Shown here in pieces: positions 12,288 through 23,746 of a DNA stretch of 64,000 bases. The notes below the pieces were generated by a model. That model was not told where the DNA came from. It did no database searches and saw nothing but the letters and a program-made list of their open reading frames with translations. Origin of the DNA: Apium graveolens (lineage: Eukaryota > Streptophyta > Magnoliopsida > Apiales > Apiaceae). The position numbers were made by a program, and so were the translations under genes. How positions within the stretch are numbered: the stretch's first letter is position 1; each line of letters begins with the position of its first letter. Where the stretch lies: the NCBI RefSeq assembly GCF_009905375.1, contig NC_133649.1:238108201-238172200 (forward strand). Reading direction: 5' to 3'.

Positions 12288-13395
12288 ATCTCCCCCAATT
12301 TGTGAGAAGATTGCTTATCACAAATTCATGCCTGTTAACAAGACTAACCCCAAGTTAAAGAATGAAAATAAAATAATACAAAAGATGATACAACATCTGT
12401 ACAATGAATATTTGACAGTTTACAATAATTAAGTAAAGACTGAGCTGTCTGATTCTTTCTCAATTATGTTCTTAATTTGCATAAGTATTTCCAATTCTTC
12501 TAGGATGGGGTGTCAGTTAGAGCCTCTATTAGTTTCAGCAAATCTGGCTTAGGATATCTAGCTAACATCCCTATCCTGTAACTTGACAAAGAGCCAGCTT
12601 TTATATTCAGAAATCTTCCATCCTTTGATATTCTGCTCTTGCCTGCTGCCTTCAACTCTTCTGATCTTCTGATATACTCAGATCATAGATGTTGATAATA
12701 TTATTAGCTCCAGTAATCTTTGACATTCTTCTGAGGCATAATTCTTTGACATCATCTATTATATATTACAATCTCCCCTAACTTGTTCATTATGAAATTA
12801 TGCACAAGTTCTGATTGATGATGTCAAAACTTTAACTAAATGCAGAAACCAAAACCAGTCTTCCCATCAGGTCTTCTTTTGTTGAGTTGCATTCAGATTT
12901 ATTCAACATCCATTAGCTGTTTTGGTATTTAGATATATTCTCCCCCTTTTTGACATTATCTCCAGGAAGAAAGATCCGGCTAAATGCACATTGTTCAAGC
13001 TGTTGTCAATGTCCATTTGGAACACTGTCTGCAGCTCCAAGCTTCATTGAGATTCATGGTGATTATTTTTTTTAAAAAAAATAGAAGCTCCACTTAGATT
13101 TACAGAAAAAGTCTGTTAGTGATAAAAGTCCTAAGCTCTCTACTCTTTTGAATAAGTAGTCTCATCAATTCTCACTGTACTAGTCTCATGACTTTTGAGA
13201 GTCAGAGTTCCCTCACAAGGATTACTAAATCCATACATTCATCTACCTCTCCTTTTGCCAGGAAGGATCTTGCCTCTCTTATTCTTTATTTTTCACTCAA
13301 TTTTTTCTCTTCTCCTCACATGAAAGGCTCAAATGTTGTTTGACCTACAGAAATAAGAGGTGGCTGAGAAGAGGTAATCTGTGATCAATAAATAC
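12288..13395 (-). mobile_element. SIRE-A 3' interior fragment (truncated)
   Basis: A polypurine tract (12288-12301) adjoins the LTR, and the following 1.1 kb resembles 29537-30000 of the other SIRE-A copy. No reading frame survives. A second purine tract (12937-12951, AAAAAGGGGGAGAAT on the minus strand) matches tracts inside ORF3 of Copia-2 and Copia-3. A perfect AT-rich inverted repeat (TTTTTTTTAAAAAAAA) lies near 13068. Sequence stops abruptly near 13395, where the gypsy LTR resumes, so the insertion is a deletion remnant. Confidence 0.65.
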
Positions 13396-13562
13396 TTATA
13401 ATAAAACACTTAATAAATACCCGAAACACATACCGATCAAAATAGACAACATGTAGCACATAGCAGTTAGGGTTTTATGATTAAACACACTTAATCACAT
13501 AATAATACACATAAATTATCTTTATTAGAATATAATACAAGCGTAATTTCTCGGTTGTTACA

Positions 13563-14930
13563 TTCTCCCCCCTTAATAGGATTCTGTCCTCAGAATCATG
13601 CTATGAAAATAACTGAGGGTACTTTTCTAACATATCACTCTCAAGATCCCATGTTGATTCTTCAACCGCGGGATTCCTCCACAAAACTCTCACTAATGGT
13701 ACAGACTTATTTCCTAAGACTCTCTCTTGCTGATCTAAAATTCTTACCGGCTGCTCTATATACGACAAATCTGCCTGAAGCTCTACTGGCTCATACTCTA
13801 TTACATGCCTTGTATCAGGGTTATACTACTTAAGCATTGACACATGAAATACATTATGAATATGCTGCATATGGGGTGGTAAAGCTAGCTCGTATGCAAC
13901 TTTTCTGACTCTCTTTAGAATTTCAAATGGACCAACGTAACGAGGCTTTAGCTTGCCCTTATTGCCAAACCTAGTCAATCCCTTTCATGGTGATACCTTT
14001 AATAGTACATGCTCTCCTTCTTGGTAGTCCACATCCCTCCTGGTTGGATCTGCATATTTACGTTGTCGATTATGTGCTGCTTCGAGTCACTTTCGAATAA
14101 GTTCTATTTTTTCCTTGGTCTGCTGAATTAGTTCTGGACCTAGAATTTTGCGCTCTCCAACTTCAACTTAACATGTAGGTAATCTGCATTTTCTTCCATA
14201 TAAAGCTTCATAAGGTGGCATTCCGATACTCGCATGATAGCTGTTGTTGTAAGAGAATTCCACTAGCGGTAAGTGCTCGTCCTAACTACCTTCAAAATCT
14301 ATTGCGCAAACACTTACCATATCCTCAATCGTCTGAATAGTCCTTTCACTTTGCCCATCCGTTTGTGGATGATAAGCGGTGCTCATGTTTAATTTGGTTC
14401 CTAGACATTCCTGGAATTGTCTCCAAAATCTCGAATTAAAATGGGGATCTCGATCCAATACAATGGACATAGGTACTCCATGACGCATCACAATTTCCTT
14501 GAGATATAGATGTACTAACTTGTCAAGCGAAAACCTTTCGTTGATTGGAAGGAAATGTGCTGACTTCGTTAACTGTCGATGATAACCTGAATCGCATCGT
14601 GATTTACCCTGGTCCTTGGTAGTCCCACTATAAAATCCATTGCTAAGTGCTCCCATTTCCATTCTGAAATATCTAGGGGTTGTAGTAATCCGCTCGGGCG
14701 TTGATGTTCAGCTTTGACTCATTGGCGTGTGTAACACTTACTGACCCATTCCGTTATCTCTTTCTTCATATCTGGCCACCAAAAGTTTTCCTTCAGATCT
14801 CTATACATCTTGGTGCTTCCGGGATAAATTGAATATCTCGAGCTGTGAGCGTCTTGCAAAATTTCCGCTTTCAATTCCGGTACATTAGGTATCCAGATTC
14901 TCAAAGTAACTCGGAAAATTCCCTTGTCAT
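13563..14930 (-). pseudogene. Second Gypsy-1 interior copy: tract, chromodomain region and partial integrase
   Basis: The sequence is nearly the same as 2719-4087: polypurine tract (13563-13574), chromodomain-like C-terminus, then integrase. The integrase frame at 14662-14282 shows [29 protein letters not shown] and [18 protein letters not shown], so both later catalytic residues are visible. It ends at 14930 (after CCCTTGTCAT), where similarity to 4087 stops. A reading frame spanning the break (15009-14719) is part integrase ([14 protein letters not shown]) and part foreign sequence. This is the 3' end of another element of the same family sharing the LTR at 8198-13562. Confidence 0.85.
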
Positions 14931-15981
14931 ATGGCTGGTGCAATAAAAAGACGTTTTTTATAACAGAGCTTAAGGAGAAGATGACAAGAAGACCTATAGC
15001 ATAATTCAACGAAGGCGAAGAATATCTAGTTTATTCTTTTGAATCTTTGTTCTAAGTTGTAATCTTGGATGCTCATTTCTTGTTTTGTTGAACCTAATTA
15101 CTCTGGATTACGTACTATGTTTATTATATGTTTATAAAGACTACATTTATTATACCATGCTTTCATCGGAACCCACGTTGATGATGAGTCCGATTATGGG
15201 CTAATCGTTATCGTGGGGTTCTAGCGGATTTATTTATGGATATCTTTAGTTGATCTGTTTCGATGCCTTAGTGTGTGGTGATTGTATGATAACCTAGTAT
15301 TGGTTGTGCATATTCGTCCTATGAGCATCGCGAACTTGTAAGATAGCGTGTTAATTCTAAATTAAGCAACAATGAATTTAAGGGTTTAGAACTTGCCATG
15401 CTAGGAGGTTCATGTGTTATTGTTATGCATGATTCGTAGGTAATTTTAACCATCTTACTTGCCCTATATAATCACGATAGATAACTTGTGCATTAAATCG
15501 TTATGTTCTCAAATTCTATAGACATATAGGGTGTCAATATAATTGGTGTCTATTCAGCTTCCATCTCTTTTGTGGATGTCTGGTAGTATGGTATTCATGC
15601 AATGAAAGTTGGCGTTTATCAGTTTCGTGTTATCTGATTAGTGTCATCACCATTACATGCTAAGGTTAAGAATGAAAAGGCTATTGAATGAAGTATTTAA
15701 TGAAGTTAGAATCCCATGTTTGTGTCATATATTATTCTACTCTCTTTAATCTCTTTAGTTAATGTTCTCTGGTATAATTTTCGATAGTTAATCGTAGTAT
15801 AATCAAAACCCAAATTGTTATTCGTCTTAGCATTAAATAATAGCCATATCATTGTTGCATAAGTGCATAAATCACATAGTTCATTTAACCAGTCTCTGGG
15901 GGAACGAACTAGAAATAATTCTATATTACTTGTGATCGCGTATACTTGCGTGAATTATTAGTGCGTGCTTAGCGACTAACA
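14931..15981 (+). mobile_element. Athila/Tat-like LTR fragment at a scrambled junction
   Basis: No open frame of note. The end of the stretch (CTCTGGGGGAACGAACTAG ... CGTATACTTGCGTG ... GACTAACA) resembles the 3' ends of plant Athila/Tat-group Ty3/gypsy LTRs, which often carry a phrase of the 'gtatacttgcg' kind just before the terminal CA. The left border abuts truncated minus-strand integrase and the right border abuts truncated plus-strand RT of another element. No target duplication is visible. The assignment is by resemblance only. Confidence 0.4.
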
Positions 15982-18052
15982 GGAACACCCAAAGACCCCG
16001 ACGAAAGTTAGAAGTTTTCTTGGATTAGCAGGTTATTACCGAAGATTTATAAAGGACTTTGCTAATATTATGACTCCATTGACCAATTTGACCAGGAAGA
16101 ATGAGAGGTTTATATGGACAGAGATATGTGAGGAAAGTTTCCAAGAATTGAAGAAGAGATTAGTAATAGCTCCAGTGTTAGCCTTGCCAGATGAGACGGG
16201 AAATTTTGTAATCTATAGTGATGCTTATTTGAAAGGTTTGGGCTGTGTATTGATGCAACATGATAAAGTTATTGCCTACGCCTCTAGATAGTTAAAACCT
16301 CATGAGCAGAAGTATCCAGTGCATGATTTGGAGTTAGCAGCAATCGTGTTCGCGTTGAAACTGTGGAGACATTACTTGTACGGAGAAAAGTGCGAGATCT
16401 ATACGGACATTATGAGCTTAAAGTATATATTCACCCAGAAGGATCTAAACATGAGACAACGGAGATGGCTAGAACTGATTAAGGGTTACGATTGTTCCAT
16501 TAACTACCACCCAGGCAAAGCCAATGTAGTGGCAGATGCCCTGAGCAGGAAGGAAAGATTGAACGTAATCAAGGTTACTGAGGAATTAGCAAAAGAATTG
16601 GAAAAGTTGGGAATCGAAGTTCGAATGCCAGAAGGTAATAAGGAACAATTGTATGAGATCAATTTTTGGCCAGAATTAATGGACAAGATTAAGAAATGTC
16701 AGGAAGAAATAATGGATCAAGGACTAGATAGTTGAACCGGAGAAGAAATTTGTACTCAAAAGGATAACAAAGATATGTTTAGGTTTTCTTCGAGAATATG
16801 GATTCCCAATATGATTGAATTGAAGAATGAGATTTTGCGGGAAGCTCATAATTCTAGGTTTTCCATTCACCCGGGAAGCACTAAGATGTATCAAGATTTG
16901 AAGAAGAACTTCTGGTGGCCAGGAATGAAGAAGGAAATTGTAAATTATGTTAGCAAATGCCATGTATGCTAGACAGTGAAGGCAGAACATCAAAGACCAA
17001 GCGGATTGTTACAACCTTTGGATATTCCATAGTGGAAATGGGAAGAAATTGTGATGGATTTTGTAGGAGGACTACCAAAGACGAAGGTGAACCATGATGT
17101 CATTTGGGTAATTATTGATAGATTGACGAAGTCTTTATATTTCCTCTCGATCAATGAAAAGTATTCTTTGGATAAGTTAGTAAAGTTGTATTTGGATGAA
17201 ATTGTGACCAAGCATGGAGCCCTTGTCTCAATTGTGTCTGATCGAGATCCAAGGTTTAATTCAAGATTTTGGACAAAATTCCACGAATGTTTAGGGACTA
17301 AGTTGAAGATGAGTACCACCTAGCATCCCCAGACAGATGGGCAAAGTGAAAGAACAATTCAGACAGTAGAAGATATGTTAAGGGTTTGTGCTTTGGATTT
17401 CAAAGGAAACTGGGATGATCACTTGCCGTTGATTGAGTTTTTCTATAATAACAGTTATCATGCCAGCATAGGAATGCCGCCTTGCGAAGCCTTATATGGA
17501 CGTAAGTGTAGGTCCCCACTCTATTGCGATGAAGTAGGAGAAAAGAAGTTGTTAGGCCCTGAGTTGGTTCAACAGAACAATGACGCGGTTATATTGATTC
17601 GAAAAAAATTAGAAGCAGCTCAAGATAGATAGAAAAAGAATGCTGACCTACATCGAAAGGACATGGATATGGAAATAGGATCGTTGGTATTACTGAAAGT
17701 GTCGCCTTGGAAAAGATTGGTTAGATTTGGACAGAAAGGCAAGCTGAGTCCTAGGTATATTGGACCATTTAAAGTATTGAAAAGTAGGTAAAGTTGCCTA
17801 TGAGTTGACATTGCCACCACAGTTGTAACATATCCATAATGTGTTCCACGTGTCTATGCTGAAGCGGTACATCCCCAATTCGAATCAAGTCATTGAGTAT
17901 GGGCCAATCGAGCTACAGCCAGATTTGTCCTACGTGGAACAGCCGATCCAAATCCTAGATCGTAAGTACTGTGGAGGAATCCTCGAGTGGTAGAGTCCAC
18001 TTGGGAGTTAGAGTCAGATATTCTTGACAAATATCGTCACTTATTTAGTTAG
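15982..18052 (+). pseudogene. Gypsy-2 pol 3' half: RT end, RNase H, integrase, chromodomain region (broken)
   Basis: The sequence starts inside RT ([20 protein letters not shown]), continues through RNase H ([38 protein letters not shown]), zinc-binding region (HPGSTKMYQDLKKNFWWPGM ... CHVC), integrase core ([36 protein letters not shown]) and a C-terminal region with YGPIELQPDLSYVEQP and STWELESDI before the stop at 18050. In-frame TAGs occur near 16289, 16732, 16970, 17030, 17321 and 17630; several are explained by CAG to TAG. The chromodomain-like region appears to lack about 45 bp near 17970. The 5' half of pol, gag and the 5' LTR are absent. Confidence 0.88.
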
Positions 18053-18079
18053 ATCAGATTCTGAGGACAAAATCTTTTT

Positions 18080-18094
18080 AAGGCGGGAAGGATA
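18080..18094 (+). other. Gypsy-2 polypurine tract
   Basis: AAGGCGGGAAGGATA lies directly upstream of the LTR start TGACGACTCG, about 30 bases after the pol stop, in the position of the plus-strand primer. Confidence 0.7.
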
Positions 18095-18796
18095 TGACGA
18101 CTCGTATATTTTTTACATTATTTAAATGTGTAATTATTGAATAATTAAATAAATAAAATATATGTATAGGTTCTGTCATCTGGCTATTTTTTTGTTATTA
18201 ATTATATGTGATTATTGTTGTTCGAGGATCATTGTGTAATTAATTGCTGAACTGTGTTATTGTGTTTATATATTTAAAAGTGAATATATTTAAGATTTAT
18301 TTTCATAAATACTTGGATTATCTCTATAATTATTTTTATTGCTTTAAAATTTATTTATTATTTTTAGGATTTTATAAAATTTAGAAGTCAATATTTTATT
18401 AATTATTTAGCCCTGAATTATTTTCTTATTGTACTTTATTGTAAATTCAGTATAAATTTCAGAATATTTCAAAAATTATGAAATTCCTATTTTATTAAGT
18501 TTAAAATATTTCGAGAATCTTAAAATTATTTCGAATTTTTCTGGGCTTTTATTTACCCGCACGTCTGTTCGTTAATTTGCAAAATGCGGGACGGTTGCGT
18601 GGTCTAAAAATGATTTAAAAATTATAAATTTTTTGTATATTATTAGTTTTAATTATTTTGTAAATTTTGAGATTTATTTGGAATTATTTCGATTTATTTT
18701 ATCCGCAAAAAGTATCATTTAAATTTCGAGTGCGGTGTCAGATTTAGATAAGAAGCGAAATAAATGAGATAAATACAATTAATTTTATCTCCTATT

Positions 18797-18874
<78 letters not shown>
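18797..18874. repeat. CT microsatellite
   Basis: About 78 bases of almost pure CT repeat, followed by further CTCTC-rich sequence to 18990. Pyrimidine-rich leaders are common near plant transcription starts, so this may lie close to the LTR promoter, but no clear TATA box was assigned. Confidence 0.95.
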
Positions 18875-18876
<2 letters not shown>

Positions 18877-20467
18877 CAGACTGTCTCAATTATCTCTCTC
18901 TCATCTCGCCGCTTTCTCTCTCTCGATTAGTCTCTCTGCTCCTCTCGAATCTCTTTTCCTCCTCTAATCTCTCTTATTTCTCGTTCCTTCGATTTCTCCT
19001 ACCCTTCACCGCTCCGGCGAAGTGGTGGTGCGTATGTGCCGCTATCTGCGTGTCTGGTCCTCGTGTGTGTATTTATATGTGTGTGTGTATCGTGTGGTGT
19101 GTGTATATTTATCTGTGTCTATGTGTATCGTGTTGTGTGCTTCCGTTCAATTATTCTGGTTTCTTGTGCTGTTTTCCGATTGGGATTGTTGGTTATAGTT
19201 GGAATTATTTTATTTAATTTCCTCAGAAATTATTTGATTTATATTTATGAAATAAAATAAAATAAATTGTGCAGAATTATAATAATTAATCGATGAAATT
19301 CGCGAAGGATGTCCGATATAATCGGGAACCAGCGAATTTTATCGTCGTCGGCGATGAGCCTCGGCGAGCCGAAGGTGGACTGTGATGATGTAATCTGAGT
19401 CCTACGAATAAAAATATAAAAATATGAATAATAATTAATAATCGGATTTGAATTGGTGTTTGGGAATTTGTGTAAATTGTGATTGTTGTTGTTGGTTTGA
19501 CGTCGAATTGTTTTGACGGGATAGTCCAATAAATAGAGGAAACACTGCCCGATTTTCGAGAAATCTAATAACGGAAATGCGGGAACGTATCCAATAACTA
19601 TCGGGACGTCGAGTGAATATATATATATAAATATCTTATATGAAATTTGTTTGTATGTTGTGGTCAAATATTTTCCCAAAAGTGATTAATAACCCTAGTT
19701 TCCAAAGATGACGGGTATACGTATTTTCTAAAAACGAATACTGAACCGATTTTCGAGGACGTGAACCCTAACTGATACGTGTATTACAATAATGCGTATG
19801 TTACGAGTCGGGTTTTGTTAACGTACGAGTAGATTGTTAGCGAGGATATGTCAAGCATATTCGGACGTCTAATTTAGGGTATTTCGGTTCTGTAGGTTCC
19901 AATTGGAATCCCGAGCATCCCGGTCGGTGCAAATCTAGCCAGTAATAGCTGTTAAAGCGTATCAAGACAAGTACCCCTGATCATATCTTTATGGTTCAGT
20001 AATATATGAACAATATTTGATTTAAATTCCGTGCTGGAATATAAATGTTTTATATTACGTATCCCCTGTGTTTCAAAATGATTTGTTAACTTGTGTTTTG
20101 GGGGGAAAGTAACTTCTGAAAATACCTATCTCTAAATTTTGAATAAAATGAAGATGTTTTGGAAGGTGTGTTGTGATAAAACTGTTTAAAAGAGATAGGT
20201 AAGTGGTTTGAAAAATGGATAAATGGATCAGATAATTGGATGAGCATGCGTAAGGGCCCTTAACGGCCAGGAAGATAGCGTAACAGGCTAAGTTGGTTGC
20301 GCACCCTATTTAAACCACTTAGTCCAGCGTGACAGAGACCTAGCTAGTCTCTGAGTTCCAGAACAGGTTTCATTGGATGGCAGATGGAGCCATCCTATGG
20401 AGATAGCCTGATCAGCTGTCTCGTCAGGGATCATCCTATACATAAATATCTAAGCTTGATGATTTTG

Positions 20468-20545
20468 TGGTTCCCATGATGGAACAAATATTTTGGGTCC
20501 CCGTAACGGGAGAAATGGTTTTATGGTTCCTGTAATGGAATGGAA
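20468..20545. repeat. Three imperfect mini-palindrome repeats in Gypsy-2 LTR
   Basis: Three consecutive units of about 30 bases each carry a small dyad: GGTTCCCATGATGGAAC, GGTCCCCGTAACGGGA and GGTTCCTGTAATGGAAT. The arms vary together (CCC pairs with GGG where needed), so the hairpin rather than the exact sequence seems kept. The function is unknown. Confidence 0.6.
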
Positions 20546-21102
20546 GATTTGGAAATGAGAATAGCATGCTAAAATTGAACTCCGTTATTCACACAACACA
20601 ACTAATGAGATGTTTTACAAAGCATGCTAGTTATTGATATCTTGTTTTACCTGTTTACTTGTTTTTATAAACGAGTTATGAATTCTGTTCCTATATTTGT
20701 TTATCATAAACTGTTTTTGATTATTATTTATATAGTGGCACTGCTGAGCGATTGATCGCTCAGTCTTGCAAAATATTTTGTATATTCTCATATTGAAGAT
20801 GCTTAGGAGATTCTACTGTCATAGGAAGGGCCGGTTTCCAGTTCCTCCTGTATTGAGATCCTCTGAGTTTGTGGTGTTAGACCAGGTGTGGTCTGTGAGT
20901 TGCTGTAGGAAGTTAGATATGTCAAGTTGTTTTAAATAAGTTGGTTTGTATTAAAGAGTGTAACCTAAATTATACTTGAACCTAGAAAAGATCTTGTGAA
21001 GGGGTTGTTTATATTTAAATAAAAGTGAGTTGATTGTATCATATTTGTAGTTTGATATTGTTAGTGACGTCAACTCCTAACCCCAGGGTTGAGGCCGTCA
21101 CA

Positions 21103-21644
21103 TGTCTTATTAATTATACACTACATTTGCACATGGTACTATATAAAATACTCAACCTCTCTTTACCTTATCAATGTGGGATAAACCCACACAACCCTTT
21201 CAAGCTACTAACTTCAACTCAATTTCTTTATGGATTTCACTAAGAAAATGACTTCGATCCAAACATGAAAGTTTAAGTCCTCATAACAGGGATCAACCTC
21301 CAACAATTAGTTTAAGAAAATTATATCAAGAACATGTCTAAAACATGCCTCAAACTTTCCATTTTTAACAATCCCTCACAAATCCTTACAGAAATGCATA
21401 TCAGATTTTATCATGACTTATTTTTCAGAGTCGGTACCCTTCTGGGTTTGAACCCTTTTAAGTCCCCTACTTCGATGGCTATCAGATATAGATGAAATGT
21501 TTCACCTTGAATCTCTATCTGTTTGGTGTAACCACACTCCATAGACAACGACAAGTCAAAAGGCTATGGTGCAGATCTACGGCCTTGAGACATTACGGTT
21601 ATATCTTGATCTTGTTCGTCAAATGCTTCAAGGAATAACCCTTT
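21103..21644. other. Unassigned sequence between Gypsy-2 LTR and SIRE-A LTR
   Basis: No LTR, PBS, repeat array or convincing reading frame was found. A TATA-like TATATAAAA occurs near 21142, followed by short frames only (21034-21243 plus is not convincing). The stretch may be older host intergenic DNA or an unrecognised element fragment. Confidence 0.5.
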
Positions 21645-22080
21645 TGTTAGGTATGAAGTGCAACACAGAGGGGGGTGAATGTGTTTTCTTGATTTTGGTT
21701 TAACAGTGATAATTTTTGGCTAATGGAACAAGATAGTTGAATGAATTTGTAGTGATAAAATACTAGATGCAGACACACAAGTAATTTATTAAAAACTCAC
21801 TTAATTTGTATTAAATCAAATTTGTCTTGCTACAAATTTGTGTTCTTGAATATAAGAACTCGGCTACTTCTCTTGAGAGAATTACAAGATTTTTCTAGAT
21901 CTGTTTGTTTCTTCTAAACAAAGGACTCGTGATATGCTTTATAGATCAACATGCACGCTTTACATAACTTACACTAAAATAGATTAACATATTTTCTAAA
22001 ACTACTTTGTTTATTTGCATTTCTAGTATTATCATATTTGCGCAGAATCTACTAGGTCAGTGACCCTCCTTTGTCTAGTT

Positions 22081-22610
22081 TGTTGTGGAATAAAAACTAG
22101 GGCGCATTAGTAATTAATATTGGGGTTTTTGAGCTTCAAGCTTTAATGGTTGTTCTCGCGGTGGGGACTAGTTGTCCTCGCAGATGCCTACGTATCTCTG
22201 TATTGTAGAGAATCAATCCAAAAATGTAGTTATAAGTTGAGGGGTAGAGCCCTTTATATAGAGATGAGTCTAGGGTTAGACTTGTGTTAGGAGACTTGAT
22301 GGACAAGTCTCAAACTTAGATGGTAACTAGGATTCCTGTAAGGGAAGGAATTCCAGATCCTTCCTTGTAGGAATTTGTGTCCGTTTTGGAAACATGTCTC
22401 TGCTCTTCTAGCCGTATTGGGCCTAGTCCGTGAACAGCTCATGTTCGTGGACCTTGACGACCTCTGCTAGTGGACCTTGACTGCTTAGGCCTTCTCTAGT
22501 CTGTTACGAGCCTAGATCAGTCTGGTCTGTATTCGGCTTTGGACAATAATTACAGGCGTAATTAATGTGACATTTAATGTGTCTTTAGGATGTATTTTCT
22601 ATCCATATCA
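22081..22610 (-). mobile_element. Solo LTR of element family D
   Basis: It begins TGTTGTGGAATAAAAACT and ends CTATCCATATCA. It is homologous along its whole 530-bp length to the LTR at 47478-48008, with no interior attached, so it is a solo LTR inside the SIRE-A LTR. The flanking five bases are TAGTT and CAATT, which would be a target duplication with two transitions. A TATA-like box on the minus strand sits at 22254-22260. Confidence 0.8.
22254..22260 (-). promoter_or_regulatory. TATA-like box in solo LTR D
   Basis: On the minus strand CTCTATATAAAGGGC; the same context, CTCTATATAAAGGGCC, occurs in the other family D LTR at 47651-47657, so it is conserved between copies. Confidence 0.55.
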
Positions 22611-22734
22611 CAATTCATCTTATCCTTTGATCTTGTATTCTTCAAGCTGCATTGGTAGCTTTCCAATTCAATGATATAATTGTTTATTGACTGATAATCT
22701 AGGATCTTCAAACTGTCTGTATTCTGAGTTTTGA

Positions 22735-23075
22735 AGTTGTTTGTCGAGATCTCTTTTATTGTGTAGATATGTCATATATCGATAAGTAAAATGACTTATC
22801 AACATCTCAAGTTCTCTACATTGGGCTTTTGATTTGTCGAGGTCTTCAGTTCTCTATAAGTAGAATGACTTGTCGATATCTCTAGTTCTCTACGTAAGCT
22901 TTTAACTTGTAGATATCTCCAGTTCTCTACATGAGGATTTGACTTGTCGATATATCTAGTTCTCTACATGCGAAATTAACTTGTCGGTATCTCCAGTTGT
23001 CTACATGGACTTTTTGACTTATCGATATCTTTAGTTCTCTACATGCAGATTTCCTTGTCGATATCTCTTAGGACT
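22735..23075. repeat. AGTTCTCTAC / TTGTCGATATCTC repeat series in SIRE-A LTR
   Basis: The pair ACTTGTCGATATCTC and AGTTCTCTACATG recurs about seven times at roughly 40-50 base spacing. The related LTR at 11460-11700 carries a similar series (TTATCGATAACTC, AGTTCTCTAATG). These are imperfect tandem repeats in the LTR upstream region, specific to this family. Confidence 0.75.
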
Positions 23076-23183
23076 TTTCTACAAGTCATTTTAGACTTCT
23101 CGACATACTTCTCTACATTCCTTGATCTGTGACTTCGATATCTGACTTAAAATATTTTTTCTAGAACAACATTATTCAACTCT

Positions 23184-23188
23184 AAGCT
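23184..23188. repeat. Copia-1 target-site duplication, left copy (AAGCT)
   Basis: AAGCT precedes the LTR start TGTTTCCC and is repeated at 29311-29315 just after the other LTR end, an exact 5-bp duplication as made by Ty1/copia integrase. Confidence 0.85.
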
Positions 23189-23746
23189 TGTTTCCCAGTA
23201 AATTAATTGTCTAAGGGGGGTTGGATACGATTACTAAACAAATCAATGTATTATAAAAGTAAAGTAAGAATAGATGAATCAAATAACAGTTTATATTGAT
23301 CTTTGATAAACTGTTATAAAAACTCTCTCTAGAATAATATTCTTAAGAGCTGCTAGGTTATGCGAAATCTCAAGTTAAGCACCACACTTCTAAAGTGTTA
23401 AGCTATTATGTGTTTATATACTACATAGCTACAATCAATCACTATCAATCATAAGATATGTTATAGTATAATTCTATCACTTTTTATACATATCTAAATT
23501 AACTACGATCCTATAAATCAGCACCTTCTGATTTATCTCGCAGTTCTAACTTGACATCCAAGTCATTCTCAACGGATAATTTGATCAACAGATATATGCT
23601 ATTGCTTCAACAGATATTCATATGTAGATATCAACGGATGACTAAATAGATTGCCAACAGATGATAATGAAGCTTTCAACGGATAATCATATCCTAGCAG
23701 TTGATCATATCCTGATTCCTCTGTCAGATCCTGGAGCCTTGATAAA
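23189..23746 (-). repeat. Copia-1 3' LTR (truncated)
   Basis: Homologous to 28723-29310 except that the sense-strand start (TGTTAGGAACTGTC) and the preceding polypurine tract are absent. Pol coding sequence runs straight into it. A TATA-like box (minus) is at 23413-23420, and six CAACGGATRAT-type motifs lie at 23570-23700. Confidence 0.85.

Larger units (their letters stand above)
8198..13562 (-). mobile_element. Gypsy-1 right LTR (5' LTR), interrupted by a Sirevirus fragment
   Basis: It starts at TATAACACCC beside the PBS (a terminal TG has apparently become TA) and ends ...GTTACA at 13562 beside a polypurine tract. From 9005 it aligns with the left LTR from position 1. Similarity stops at 10841 and resumes near 13396. 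About 680 bp of LTR (equivalent to about 1862-2540 of the left copy) is missing and replaced by 2.5 kb of Sirevirus sequence. 8198-9004 has no counterpart in the window because the left LTR is cut there. No coding gene is seen. Confidence 0.85.
18095..21102 (+). mobile_element. Gypsy-2 3' LTR (about 3.0 kb)
   Basis: It runs from TGACGACTCG after the polypurine tract to ...GGCCGTCACA at 21102, where the sequence character changes. The length and AT-rich composition fit long-LTR chromoviruses. It holds a long CT microsatellite, a TG-rich stretch (19060-19145), CCGGCG-containing sequence near 19010 and small hairpin repeats (20468-20545). The ORF-like stretches at 19036-19260 and 19245-19679 are not conserved proteins. 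No second LTR is present to compare. Confidence 0.75.

Noticed and set aside
15168..15230. Possible hammerhead ribozyme (GATGATGAGTCCGATT resembles CTGATGAGTCC)
   Set aside because: No CGAAA core and no convincing paired helices or GUC cleavage site at normal spacing were found.
19036..19260. Hydrophobic Val/Cys-rich frame MPLSACLVLVCVFICVCV as a membrane peptide
   Set aside because: Produced by translation of TG-rich simple sequence in the Gypsy-2 LTR; composition artefact.
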